Part shown: positions 1 to 8,311 of the stretch, piece after piece | Position numbering within the stretch: position 1 is the stretch's first letter | How the letters are laid out: the number at the start of each line of letters is the position of its first letter | Assembly (NCBI GenBank): GCA_902788315.1 | Contig: CADAJS010000038.1 | Coordinates: forward strand, 1 to 34,786 | From: an uncultured Bacteroidales bacterium | GTDB lineage: Bacteria; Bacteroidota; Bacteroidia; Bacteroidales; Bacteroidaceae | Direction of reading: 5' to 3' | Length of the DNA: 34,786 bases | The notes under the pieces: model-generated | What the model was told of the DNA's origin: nothing | The model's input: the letters and a program-made list of their open reading frames with translations, nothing else | Database searches by the model: none | Program-made: the position numbers and the translations under genes

Positions 1-115
1 GTCACCTCCCCGAAGGTTCACGATGCAAAGGTACGTCACGCCGATTGCGGTTCTCGAATGTTTTGCAACTTTTTTCGGTCGGGAGCGAAAAAAATCGTCA
101 GGCAGGCAGGACTTT

Positions 116-272
116 GTTACAATGTTACGGTGTTACAGTTCCAAAAATAGTTGTCAGGGGGGTGTAAAATACCTCTATATCTATATATATATATATTTAT
201 ATATATAGATATAGAATTATTTTTGAGGTGTGGTAATGCCTAATTCGAACTGTAACACCGTAACGCTGTAAC
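116..272. repeat. Inverted iteron arms around an AT-rich palindrome
   Basis: Two 26-bp arms (116-141 and 247-272) are inverted repeats of each other with 24 of 26 positions matching; 124-141 and 247-264 match perfectly. Each arm consists of three 8-bp units: GTTACAAT, GTTACGGT, GTTACAGT on the left, and ACTGTAAC, ACCGTAAC, GCTGTAAC on the right. Between them lies an AT-only-like palindrome with perfect 15-bp arms (175-189 and 200-214) and a 10-nt loop. No convincing gene covers it. The layout resembles a replication initiator or repressor binding region, or a small non-autonomous element; the function is not known. Confidence 0.75.
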
Positions 273-587
273 GCGTTCGTGTCTTTTTTGCGGCTTCACC
301 GTGCAATGTTGGGATAATCTTTACCGGCGTTGCCATATTATTACTTCCTTATGATTCTCGCTGCATAATTAGTCAAGATTCTCCAAACGTACAAAGAGTT
401 GGAAAGATTTCAACCTAAAAGAACCGGAAATATCCCGGCGTATCTTCACTTTAATTAAAAAAGTCCACCTAAAGACAAGGATACTCGGAATTATTTCGTA
501 TCTTTGTATGCTTACAATTAACCTTCACCCTGGCAGCCAGAGGTGAGGCTATGACATGATTATGTAATACAGATAATACAGACATCT
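273..587. other. Gene-free leader upstream of the GH92 gene
   Basis: No open frame in this stretch looks like a gene. The only recognisable signal is the promoter box at 499-506. The rest is moderately AT-rich with short imperfect palindromes only. Confidence 0.5.
499..506 (+). promoter_or_regulatory. Bacteroidetes -7 box before the GH92 gene
   Basis: TATCTTTG matches the Bacteroidetes primary sigma factor -7 consensus TAnnTTTG and lies 81 bp before the ATG at 588. No good -33 TTTG is seen about 20 bp upstream, so the promoter may be weak or need an activator. Confidence 0.5.
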
Positions 588-2825
588 ATGAACAAGAAGA
601 TTTCCCTTTTAGCACTCCTTCCGGCAATGCTGCTGACGAATGCCTCTGCCGAGCCCACGAAGTGTCTCACTTCCTATGTCAACCCCTTTGTGGGAACTGG
701 TGCGGTTGATGGCGGCAGCCTTGCCGGAAATACATTCCCGGGAGCTACCTGTCCCTTCGGGATGGTGCAACTCAGCCCTGACGTAGAGGACTTCTCCGTT
801 CATCACGAGGGCTACGAATACGGCCGCGACCAAATCTTTGGCTTCAGCCATACCCACCAAAGCGGTGTAGGAGCCAGTGACCTGCAGGACATTCTTCTGA
901 TGCCCTCCTGTCAGCCGCTGGAGAAGATGCCGGAATCGGCCGACCAGCGTTCCACGTTCAGCCATGAACAGGAATCGGCCGCGCCCGGATATTACGAGGT
1001 GATGCTCTCTTCACACGGCATTCATGCCGAACTGACAGCCACACCGCGCACGGGGATGCACCGATATACTTTCCCTGCTGGTCGTGAAAATAATCTCCTC
1101 CTGGACCTCGTCCACGGAGGTGTCATCCACAGCTATTGGCAACCGGGACAGAACACAGCTCTTCTTGATGCAGAGATCAAGTTCACTGACCCTTCCACAC
1201 TGGTTGGTTACAAGATTTCAACTGGATGGGAGCGATTACGCAAGGTCTATTTTTGCATTCAATTCTCACGTCCCGTCGTTGATTGGTATCTCTGGAGAGA
1301 ATATGTCCCAGGTTCATGGTGGATGCGCTCCAAGAATGTGTATCATCAGGCACCTGTCGTACATGGAAAGTGGGTGAAAGGCTACTTCCAATTCCGAGAA
1401 ACAGGCGAACCACTGATTATAAAGGTGGGACTCTCCACCGTGAGCATCGAGGGCGCAGCCCGCAATCTGCGCGCCGAGAATCCCTCATGGGACTTCGATG
1501 CAGTGCGAGCTAGTGCCGACGAACGATGGAACCACGAACTGTCCCGCATCGACATAGAAGGGTCGGACGAGCAGAAACGCGTCTTCTATACACAGATGTA
1601 TCACGCCTTCATCCAACCCAACCTCTTCTCCGACGTGGACGGTCAGTTCACTGGCCCGGACCATGTCGTCAGAAAGATGCCTCAGGGCGAAGACTATTTC
1701 ACGACATTCTCTCTGTGGGACACATTCCGCAGTGCTCATCCCTTCTATACACTCGTCCAGCCCACACGCAACGCTGCTTTCGTGCGGAGCCTACTAACAT
1801 ACTACGACATATATGGCTATCTCCCCATGATTTCATATTGGGGCACCGATATCTATTGCATGACAGGCAACCATTCCATCCCCATCATCGTTGATGCAGC
1901 ACTGAAGGGCCTCCCCGGTGTCAGCCGCGAGAAGGCCTTCGAGGCCGTAAAGGCCACCTCCATGCGCGAACACGAGAGTTCCCCCTTTGCCGACATCGAC
2001 CGATATGGCTACATCCCCTTCGAGACTCAAGCCTTTTCCGTGGCAAGCACGCTGGAGATAGCATACAACGATGCCTGCGTCGCATCGCTGGCCGAAGCGC
2101 TGGGCCGGGACGAAGACGCCGCCTACTTCCGTCACAGGGCTGGGAACTATCGCAACCTTTTCGACCCCGAGACGCGTTTCTTCCGTGCCAAGGACCGTTC
2201 CGGAAACTTCATGGAACCCTTCGACCCCTTCGCTTACGGACCGAACGGAGACCCCTACATAGAGGGCAATGCATGGCAGTACCGGTTCTTTGTCCCCCAC
2301 GACATGGAGGGCCTCGCCTCTCTCATGGGCGGCCCACGGGAATTGGAAGCACGTCTGGACTCGCTCTTTGAAGTGTCGCCCGATCCATCGACCCCTCAGA
2401 GCATGCAATCTTCCGGCAGAATAGGCCAGTATGCCCATGGTAACGAACCCGTCCACAACTACATCTCCCTCTATGCCTACACCAATCATCCTGAAAAGAT
2501 TCGCCAATACGCCCATCAGGTCATGCTGACACAGTATCTCGACACTCCGGCAGGCTACTCGGGCAACGAAGATTGCGGTCAGATGTCCTCCTGGTTCCTG
2601 CTCTCCAGCCTGGGCCTGCATCCCGTAGATCCCGCATCGGGTCAGTTCGCGCTGGGCTACCCCCTCTACCGTAAAGCCACCCTCCACCTCGAGAACGGAC
2701 GGACCTTCACCATCACATCAAATGGTAAAGAGAAATGGAAGGTGCTGCTGAACGGGCGAAAACTTGACAGCCGCTTCATCACGTACCAAGATATCATGGC
2801 AGGAGGCGTCCTCGAGTTCCGCTGA
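588..2825 (+). CDS. GH92 family alpha-mannosidase, secreted
   Basis: Glycoside hydrolase family 92 members are calcium-dependent exo-acting alpha-mannosidases that trim mannose from N-glycans or mannans in the periplasm or at the cell surface. The 745-residue product begins with a signal peptide ending near NASA|E (residue 21). Family landmarks are present: NPFVGT at 32-37, the segment around GNTFPGATCPFGM (48-60), GFSHTH at 85-90, EGNAWQY from residue 559 carrying the presumed catalytic acid, and GNEDCGQMSSW from residue 659 carrying the presumed base Asp. The length is normal for the family. The signal peptide has no Cys at its end, so it is predicted soluble rather than a lipoprotein. There is no SusC/SusD pair or other carbohydrate gene beside it, so it stands alone. 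Linkage specificity cannot be read from the sequence. Confidence 0.93.
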   Translation: MNKKISLLALLPAMLLTNASAEPTKCLTSYVNPFVGTGAVDGGSLAGNTFPGATCPFGMVQLSPDVEDFSVHHEGYEYGRDQIFGFSHTHQSGVGASDLQDILLMPSCQPLEKMPESADQRSTFSHEQESAAPGYYEVMLSSHGIHAELTATPRTGMHRYTFPAGRENNLLLDLVHGGVIHSYWQPGQNTALLDAEIKFTDPSTLVGYKISTGWERLRKVYFCIQFSRPVVDWYLWREYVPGSWWMRSKNVYHQAPVVHGKWVKGYFQFRETGEPLIIKVGLSTVSIEGAARNLRAENPSWDFDAVRASADERWNHELSRIDIEGSDEQKRVFYTQMYHAFIQPNLFSDVDGQFTGPDHVVRKMPQGEDYFTTFSLWDTFRSAHPFYTLVQPTRNAAFVRSLLTYYDIYGYLPMISYWGTDIYCMTGNHSIPIIVDAALKGLPGVSREKAFEAVKATSMREHESSPFADIDRYGYIPFETQAFSVASTLEIAYNDACVASLAEALGRDEDAAYFRHRAGNYRNLFDPETRFFRAKDRSGNFMEPFDPFAYGPNGDPYIEGNAWQYRFFVPHDMEGLASLMGGPRELEARLDSLFEVSPDPSTPQSMQSSGRIGQYAHGNEPVHNYISLYAYTNHPEKIRQYAHQVMLTQYLDTPAGYSGNEDCGQMSSWFLLSSLGLHPVDPASGQFALGYPLYRKATLHLENGRTFTITSNGKEKWKVLLNGRKLDSRFITYQDIMAGGVLEFR

Positions 2826-2888
2826 AATATAAAAAAACTACTCTGCTGACGCATCACAAATAGGTGTTCGTTCATAGGCATAAAAAAG

Positions 2889-2933
2889 ATTGGGGAATTA
2901 GAGTCAGATAGAATCAAACTCTAATTCCCCAAT
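2889..2933. terminator. Hairpin downstream of the GH92 gene
   Basis: A perfect 16-bp inverted repeat (2889-2904 and 2918-2933, core TGGGGAATTAGAGT) with a 13-nt loop lies 63 bp after the GH92 stop codon and is followed by TTTAATCTTTAAT. A short A-run precedes it at 2882-2887, so it may also serve the opposite strand. Confidence 0.7.
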
Positions 2934-2952
2934 TTAATCTTTAATCTCTATT

Positions 2953-3093
2953 CTACTTCACCACCACCTTGCGGCCATTGATGATGTAGATACCATGCCG
3001 TGATGCATTCGTCAGACGGCGACCTTGCAGGGCCAGCAGGAAGAAACTCCTGCGGACGAGAGCCTCACAAGGGGGGGAACAAGTTTCTTTTCT
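2953..3093 (-). pseudogene. Orphan C-terminal tail fragment of a secreted protein
   Basis: Reading leftward, an open stretch of 46 codons without a start ends in LQGRRLTNASRHGIYIINGR followed by KVVVK and a stop at 2953-2955. This closely resembles the tail of the complete metallophosphoesterase in this window (MQGRKI...KGIYIMGGKKIMIK). Such tails are common at the ends of secreted Bacteroidetes proteins and resemble type IX secretion sorting domains. The frame closes upstream at 3094-3096 and no matching body is visible, so it is the remnant of a deleted or disrupted gene that faced the GH92 gene. Confidence 0.7.
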
Positions 3094-3096
3094 TCA

Positions 3097-3433
3097 TAAT
3101 ACTTAATATTTAACGTGAGTAAGACAAAACATTGGCGCATTTGAGCACCTACATAACCGATTAAATGCACCACAAATTAGAAACAATATTGCGTAGAATA
3201 TAAAAGAGGAGCGTTAATAAACGTTAAATGCGACTAAAAGGATACACTATCGCACCATTCGACAAGAAAATGGAGAGGCAGGATGGAGCTTTGGGACAAC
3301 ATTTCGACGGAAAAGATGAACGCACTTCACCGATTTGGGGAAAGTGCGCGGAAAACAGCCTTGGCAGGGGACACGCGAACTACCTTACGAACTACTTTAC
3401 GGTACGTTTCCGTCAGATAACTGACTCCAATTC
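3097..3433. other. Gene-free spacer
   Basis: AT-rich spacer between the decayed fragment and the promoter of the flavodoxin-like gene. A 97-codon open frame begins at 3228, but it runs through the promoter and the GC-rich repeat and has no recognisable features, so I do not call a gene. Confidence 0.5.
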
Positions 3434-3464
3434 TTGGTGGTTCACAAAAAAGTGTGTACTTTTG
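3434..3464 (+). promoter_or_regulatory. Promoter before the flavodoxin-like lipoprotein gene
   Basis: TTG at 3434-3436, a 20-bp spacer and TACTTTTG at 3457-3464 fit the Bacteroidetes sigma consensus. The start codon at 3577 is about 110 bp downstream, with a GC-rich repeat in the leader. Confidence 0.7.
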
Positions 3465-3481
3465 CAGACGATTAGAGGAAA

Positions 3482-3569
3482 AGCCTCACCCCCAACAGCC
3501 TCACCCCCGGCCCCTCCCTAAAGGGAGGGAGGGAACAGCATAGCCTCGCTTAATTATGAACTGTGAATT
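3482..3569 (+). repeat. GC-rich interspersed repeat, copy 1
   Basis: Contains GCCTCACCCCC motifs and a short CCCTCCCTAAAGGGAGGGAG hairpin. The last 43 bp (3527-3569) recur at 4318-4360 with one difference (C at 3561, T at 4352). It lies in the leader of the flavodoxin-like gene. Confidence 0.8.
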
Positions 3570-3576
3570 AACCAAA

Positions 3577-4143
3577 ATGAAGAAGATTATCTTTTCGCTG
3601 GCCCTCGTGCTGGGGCTTTGCTCTTGCGGCAAGAAGGCAGCACAGACAGAAGTGCCCGTAGAAGAGTTGCATGACGTACTGGTGGCCTACTTCTCAGCTA
3701 CGGGTACCACAAAGCGCGTGGCGCTGATGACGGCCAGAGGCATCATGGCCGACTCGCTGGAGATCGTCCCGGCACAGCCCTACACCGAAGCCGACCTGGA
3801 CTGGAATGACAAACAGTCGCGCTCGACCCTCGAGATGCAGGACAGCACCGCACGTCCCGCACTGGGCATGGAGATTCCCGACCTCTCGAGCTACAAGCTC
3901 ATCTATCTGGGCTACCCCATCTGGTGGGGTGTGGCACCGCGCATCATCAACACCTTCATCGAGCAAGCACAGTTTGACAAGGACAGCGTCATCATCGTGC
4001 CCTTTGCCACGAGCGGCGGCAGCCCCGTAGAGCCCAGCGTCGATGCGCTGCGTGCCACCTATCCCGACCTGAGGTGGGAGGAAGGCATCCTGCTGAACAA
4101 CATCGACGACAACGGTTATCACGTTTCGGAAGAGGACGAGTAA
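3577..4143 (+). CDS. Flavodoxin-like lipoprotein
   Basis: Flavodoxin domains bind FMN and carry out one- or two-electron transfers. The predicted 188-residue protein starts MKKIIFSLALVLGLCSCGKK, a lipoprotein signal with a lipobox Cys at about residue 16 or 18, so it should be anchored to a membrane outside the cytoplasm. The FMN phosphate loop is visible as SATGTTKR about 45 residues in, after the strand DVLVAYF, and YLGYPIWWG matches the isoalloxazine-contacting loop of flavodoxin_4-type proteins. An ATG seven codons upstream (3556) lies inside the interspersed repeat; I prefer 3577 because it begins a clean signal peptide. FMN binding outside the cytoplasm is less usual and the redox partner is unknown. 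Confidence 0.8.
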   Translation: MKKIIFSLALVLGLCSCGKKAAQTEVPVEELHDVLVAYFSATGTTKRVALMTARGIMADSLEIVPAQPYTEADLDWNDKQSRSTLEMQDSTARPALGMEIPDLSSYKLIYLGYPIWWGVAPRIINTFIEQAQFDKDSVIIVPFATSGGSPVEPSVDALRATYPDLRWEEGILLNNIDDNGYHVSEEDE

Positions 4144-4146
4144 AAA

Positions 4147-4379
4147 GCCTCACCCCCGACAGCCTCACCCCCGACCCGGACTCCGTCGCTTCGCTCCCCA
4201 ACGCTCAAACACATACTCGCGTTGCTCCGAGGAGAGGGGGGAAGCCTCACCCCGCCCCTTGACTCCGTCGCTCCGCTTCCCAACGCTAACGCCCGACTTG
4301 CGTTGCTCCGGGGAGAGGGGAGGGAACAGCATAGCCTCGCTTAATTATGAATTGTGAATTGTGAATTATGAATTAAATA
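4147..4379 (+). repeat. GC-rich interspersed repeats, copy 2, diverged tandem units
   Basis: The whole gap between two genes is repeat DNA. Two diverged units sharing CTCCGTCGCT, CCCAACGCT, GCGTTGCTCCG and GGAGAGGGG lie at about 4180-4253 and 4262-4323. They are followed by the 43-bp block shared with 3527-3569 and then short GAATTGTGAATTATGAATT-type repeats running up to the next start codon. Confidence 0.85.
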
Positions 4380-4988
4380 ATGAATGCCCTCTACCTCAAC
4401 GCCCATCTGCAGGCCTACACGGAGGCCGATGTGGAATGGCTCCTTGAGCGCCTGCCTGCATGGCGGCGCGAGCAGGCATGTCGTTTCCGGCACCTGGAGG
4501 GACGGCGCCAATCGGCACTGGCCTATGAGGAACTGTGCCGGGGTCTGCGCGAGGAGTATGGTATCGAGGAAGCGCCCGCCTTCGAATACAACGAGCACGG
4601 CAAGCCGCACCTGCAGGGGAGGCCGGACATCCATTTCAGCCTGAGCCACTGCCGTGCAGCGGTGGGCTGCCTGCTCTCCGACGCCCCCTGCGGACTGGAC
4701 ATCGAGATCATCCGTCCCCTGCGCCCCGCACTGGCGGAGCACACTATGAACGCCGTGGAGCAGGCACTCATCCAGCAATCCCCCACCCCCGACATCACCT
4801 TCATCCGCCTCTGGACGCAGAAGGAAGCCGTGCTGAAGCTTCGAGGCACAGGCATCTCCGAGGGACTGCGCGACGCCCTCTCGCCCGAGAGCCTTTACGG
4901 CATCCACCTCACCACCGAGGAGCACCTGGCCGAGGGCTTCATCCTGAGCACGGCAACCGACACATTACATCGTTTCGAGAAGATATGA
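4380..4988 (+). CDS. 4'-phosphopantetheinyl transferase superfamily protein
   Basis: Enzymes of this family move the phosphopantetheine arm of coenzyme A onto a serine of acyl- or peptidyl-carrier proteins, using magnesium. The 202-residue length is typical of the Sfp-type two-lobed enzymes. Hallmarks are GKPHL at 74-78, FSLSH at 86-90 (the substrate-binding Ser-His), GLDIE at 105-109 (metal-binding Asp and Glu) and WTQKEAVLK at 145-153 (metal-binding Glu and the Lys of the KEA..K motif). No carrier protein or synthase gene lies nearby, so its target is elsewhere. The stop codon overlaps the next start as ATGA, which points to co-translation with the channel gene. The start codon is embedded in repeat DNA. 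Confidence 0.88.
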   Translation: MNALYLNAHLQAYTEADVEWLLERLPAWRREQACRFRHLEGRRQSALAYEELCRGLREEYGIEEAPAFEYNEHGKPHLQGRPDIHFSLSHCRAAVGCLLSDAPCGLDIEIIRPLRPALAEHTMNAVEQALIQQSPTPDITFIRLWTQKEAVLKLRGTGISEGLRDALSPESLYGIHLTTEEHLAEGFILSTATDTLHRFEKI

Positions 4989-7705
4989 AAGAGAGAATCA
5001 TCCTGCTCCTCGGCCTCATCATGATGGCAACCACGGCACACGCCGTACTGAAGGAGCGCGACCTGGCCCGCACGCTGGGCGTGCTGAAGGCTGAGCTACA
5101 GGCCAACTACGAGAAACAGCAGGCCTTCATGGCCCGATACGAACAGCAGGGAGCAGCACAGCACCAGCAGCTGGTCAAGTACATGCAGCAGTGTGAGCAG
5201 ATAGGGCTGATGCTCTACTCGCAGAGCACCGAGAATACCTTCGACATGGCCTATGCCTGCCAGCAGGCCACGAGCCTCTACCACCAGCTGGGACGCCGCG
5301 ACAGCAAGATGCTGCAATACGACCGTATCATCAACCATCTCACTCAGGAACTGGAGCGCTACGATGCGCTGATAGCCTCACTGAAGAGCATCCCGCCCGT
5401 GCAGGACGCCGAGGAGGTGCTCACGGAGAGCGACACCATCCTGCTGGCAGCCATCGACTCGCTGGCACGGAGACAAGCCTCGCCAGCCTCACCCCCAGCC
5501 CCTGAGGGGGGAGCAGAGGCGGAAGGCGGAAATGTACTTCCCAACGATGCGCCAGCCACCTCCCCTCTCCTCGGAGAGAAGTCGGGGGAGAGGCTTTCGG
5601 GCGACGGTCAGCCAGGCGACGGGCCGAAGGATGAACAGGAGGAGCCCCAGGAACCGCTCTATCTCACGGGCGAACAGCTGCAGGACCGCAACGACTGTCT
5701 GGAGTATGCCCAGACGCTGCGCGACGGCATGCAGGCATTCCTGGAGAACATGCAGGCAGAAAGCACCTATTACCAGAGCGTGCGCAACAAGGTGGAGAGC
5801 CTCAACGAGTTTGCCCAGAGCCGCTACCGCGTGCTTCAGGACAACATCTTCCGCAACGGCAGCAGCAACTACTTCACGATACTCTCCACCCTGCCCATGC
5901 AGTATCGGCGTGCCAAGAACAGCATCCAGTCGAAATACATGCCCTTCGAAGGCCACGAGAGCAACTTCTCGGAGTGGCGCGGTATCTATGTCGTCTTCAT
6001 CAGCGTCTTCGTGGTGTTCTATCTGGCCCTGGCCTTGATAATCAGCTATGTCTTCCTGCGCTGGCTGTTGCCGAAGCGTTGGCGGGGCAAGGACTATGCC
6101 CTCAAGCGCCAGATGCTGAATAATGTCATCGGCATTGCACTCTTTGCCATCTACGTCATGATCGTGCGCACGTTTGCCCGGCGCAACTTTATCCATATGA
6201 GCACCGGCCTCATTATCAACGTGGCCTGGCTCATGGAGGTCATCTACCTGAGCCTCTACATCCGCCTGCGAGGCGAGCAGATGCGCCATGCGTCCAAGAT
6301 ATACATGCCGCTGATGATCGTGGCCTTCATCGTCATCCTCATGCGCATCACGCTGATGCCCAATACGGTGATCAACCTCATCTTCCCGCCCATCCTGCTT
6401 GCCTTTGCGCTGTGGCAGGTGCGGGTGGCCAATCGCCATCGCAGCTTCCTGCCCATGCTGGACCGCATCTATACCGACATCACCACGGCGGCGATGGTGG
6501 TATCGTGCATAGCCTCGTGGTTGGGCTTCACGCTGCTGGCCGTCCAGATCATGATATGGTGGACGTTCCAGCTGGCTGCCATCATGACCATCACCTGCAT
6601 TTACGACCTGATGGAGATGTACGAGAACCGCGTGATGGTGTTCCGTATCTGTCCCGAGCTGAAGGAACGACAGGCAAAGGGTGAAAACATCGAGGCAGAG
6701 GCTGCCAGCCTGCTGAAGGAGATGACCACAGGCCGCCACATCGGGAAGACGTGGCTCTACGACCTCGTACATCGCACGCTGGTGCCCATCCTGGCCGTAC
6801 TCTCAGTGCTCTTCAGCATCCTGTGGGCCGCACAGGTGTTCGAGATGACCGACCTCTGCCACAAGATCTTCATGATGGACTTCATCAACCGGCCCGGCCT
6901 CATCCGCCTCTCGCTCTACAGGCTGTGCCTCGTGGCAGCGCTGTGGTTCGTGTTCCGATACCTCAACTACGTCATCCGCAGCAGCTATGCCCACTACCGC
7001 CGCCAGCTTCTGAAGCCCGGCACAGAGATGAACATGACGCTGGCACGCAACGTGACGGCCATCCTCGTCTGGGGCCTCTACATCATCATCTCGATGGTGC
7101 TGCTCGAGGTGCCCTGGAGCGGAATCTCGCTCGTCACAGCCGGTCTGGCCACGGGCCTCGGCTTTGCCATGCAGAACCTTATCGAGAACTTCTTCTACGG
7201 CATCAGCCTCATGACGGGACGCCTCCATGTGGGAGACTACATCGAGTGCGACGGCATCCAGGGCAAGGTGGAGAGCATCACCTACCAGAGCACGCAGATC
7301 AGCACGATGGACGGCTGCGTCATCGCCTTTCTGAACAGCACGCTCTTCAGCAAGAACTTCAAGAACATGACCCGCAACCACCGCTACGAGCTGGTGAAGC
7401 TGCCCATCGGGGTGGCCTACGGCACGAATGTTGATGAGGTGCGCCGCATGCTGGTGGAGGCGCTGACGCCCATCTGCATGGAACGCAATGCCGACGGGAA
7501 GTACGTCACCAACGTGCGCAAGGCGCCCCTGAAGGTGGCCTTCGTAGATTTCGGAGAGAGCAGCGTGGACCTGGCTGTCGTCGTATGGATGCTGGTGGAG
7601 GAGAAGATCAGCCTCAGCAGCCGCCTGCGCGAGGCCATCTACAACACGCTGAACGAGCACGGCATCGAGATTCCCTTCCCGCAGCGCGACGTGCACATGG
7701 TTTAG
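4985..7705 (+). CDS. MscS-family mechanosensitive channel, large type
   Basis: MscS channels open under membrane tension and release osmolytes on hypo-osmotic shock. The 906-residue product has a signal peptide (MKERIILLLGLIMMATTAHA), a long helical, Gln-rich, probably periplasmic region up to about residue 320, several hydrophobic segments, and a C-terminal MscS core. The core shows the Gly/Ala-rich pore helix (TAGLATGLGFAMQNLIENF), the beta domain near GDYIECDGIQGKVESITYQS, and the alpha/beta C-terminal domain. Start 4985 is chosen because the signal peptide begins there and the ATG overlaps the upstream stop; an in-frame upstream start at 4535 would run through the transferase gene. Residues about 165-205 are a Pro/Gly/Ala-rich insert encoded by interspersed-repeat DNA. 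The architecture resembles the large MscK/MscM-type proteins, but more distantly. Confidence 0.9.
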   Translation: MKERIILLLGLIMMATTAHAVLKERDLARTLGVLKAELQANYEKQQAFMARYEQQGAAQHQQLVKYMQQCEQIGLMLYSQSTENTFDMAYACQQATSLYHQLGRRDSKMLQYDRIINHLTQELERYDALIASLKSIPPVQDAEEVLTESDTILLAAIDSLARRQASPASPPAPEGGAEAEGGNVLPNDAPATSPLLGEKSGERLSGDGQPGDGPKDEQEEPQEPLYLTGEQLQDRNDCLEYAQTLRDGMQAFLENMQAESTYYQSVRNKVESLNEFAQSRYRVLQDNIFRNGSSNYFTILSTLPMQYRRAKNSIQSKYMPFEGHESNFSEWRGIYVVFISVFVVFYLALALIISYVFLRWLLPKRWRGKDYALKRQMLNNVIGIALFAIYVMIVRTFARRNFIHMSTGLIINVAWLMEVIYLSLYIRLRGEQMRHASKIYMPLMIVAFIVILMRITLMPNTVINLIFPPILLAFALWQVRVANRHRSFLPMLDRIYTDITTAAMVVSCIASWLGFTLLAVQIMIWWTFQLAAIMTITCIYDLMEMYENRVMVFRICPELKERQAKGENIEAEAASLLKEMTTGRHIGKTWLYDLVHRTLVPILAVLSVLFSILWAAQVFEMTDLCHKIFMMDFINRPGLIRLSLYRLCLVAALWFVFRYLNYVIRSSYAHYRRQLLKPGTEMNMTLARNVTAILVWGLYIIISMVLLEVPWSGISLVTAGLATGLGFAMQNLIENFFYGISLMTGRLHVGDYIECDGIQGKVESITYQSTQISTMDGCVIAFLNSTLFSKNFKNMTRNHRYELVKLPIGVAYGTNVDEVRRMLVEALTPICMERNADGKYVTNVRKAPLKVAFVDFGESSVDLAVVVWMLVEEKISLSSRLREAIYNTLNEHGIEIPFPQRDVHMV
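5485..5596. repeat. Interspersed-repeat DNA inside the channel gene
   Basis: A CCTCACCCCC...GAGGGGGG unit (5485-5511) and an oppositely oriented unit (5558-5596, CCTCTCCTCGGAG...GGGGGAGAGGCTT) resemble the intergenic repeats at 3482-3569 and 4147-4379; CTTCCCAACG between them is also shared. The segment is translated in frame as a Pro/Ala/Gly-rich linker. Confidence 0.7.
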
Positions 7706-8224
7706 TCATCCTGGCTTTCATTTGTAGATAAGTAGTTAAAGTAGATATCGCTTCGCTCGTCCTTCGGACAGTAGTTAAGCCAATAGTTTTCCAGTAATTG
7801 TAGGAGGTTAGACATTTGGCTTACTACTTTAACTACTGACTACATAACTACCCCAAGCAAATGCACGCCCGCCCCATCTTTTTCCGATTATAAGACATCA
7901 CGCCTCACCCCGACAATTATCACGCCCTGCACCAGGCCGGAGAGAATTGCACCGGGCATGAAAATCGGATTTACGGAGCCGCCACACATCGCCGAATGCA
8001 ACAAAAAACATTAAACCCGAATCGGTCAATAGACTGTTATGCGCTAAATAAGATTTCTTTTTGTCATCTGTCTCGCCACTTTTCGGTTACAATGGAACCC
8101 CATTGCTCCCTCGATTCGGGTTAAAAAGGCAAACAAAAACGAGAAGAACATGAACCGCCAAGCATTATTTTCGACTTTTTGATATTTTTTTTCGTATTTT
8201 TCGACAATGTTTGATATTTTTTCA
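7706..8224. repeat. Gene-free spacer with two inverted repeats
   Basis: No convincing gene. A perfect 14-bp inverted repeat (7731-7744 and 7824-7837, AGTAGTTAAAGTAG) encloses a second imperfect one (GTAGTTAAGCCAA near 7771 against TTGGCTTACTAC near 7817), so the 107-nt block could fold into a long hairpin and may end channel transcription. A second pair with 11-bp arms (8014-8024 and 8112-8122, AACCCGAATCG) is spaced by 87 nt. A 65-codon leftward frame at 8044-8241 has no supporting features. Confidence 0.55.
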
Positions 8225-8232
8225 TACATTTG
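8225..8232 (+). promoter_or_regulatory. -7 box before the metallophosphoesterase gene
   Basis: TACATTTG matches TAnnTTTG and is followed by GC; it lies 79 bp before the ATG in a strongly T-rich stretch. The expected -33 position has no clear TTTG. Confidence 0.5.
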
Positions 8233-8311
8233 CGCTGACATAACCTATTTACATAGAAAAAGCCACTAAACGCAACCATTAAATAAACACAACTAAACAA
8301 AACAGCAAACC

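Noticed and set aside
23..208. 61-codon frame at the left end
   Set aside because: It runs through the iteron arm and the AT palindrome, ends in Tyr-Ile repeats from simple sequence, and has no family features.
3228..3521. 97-codon rightward frame
   Set aside because: It contains the promoter at 3434-3464 and ends in the GC-rich repeat; no recognisable protein features.
5489..6772. 427-codon leftward frame
   Set aside because: It is antisense to the well-supported channel gene; its His/Asp/Gly-rich composition is what the opposite strand of a GC-rich gene gives.
8044..8241. 65-codon leftward frame
   Set aside because: It covers the promoter region of the metallophosphoesterase gene and one arm of an inverted repeat; low-complexity Lys/Phe composition and no family match.
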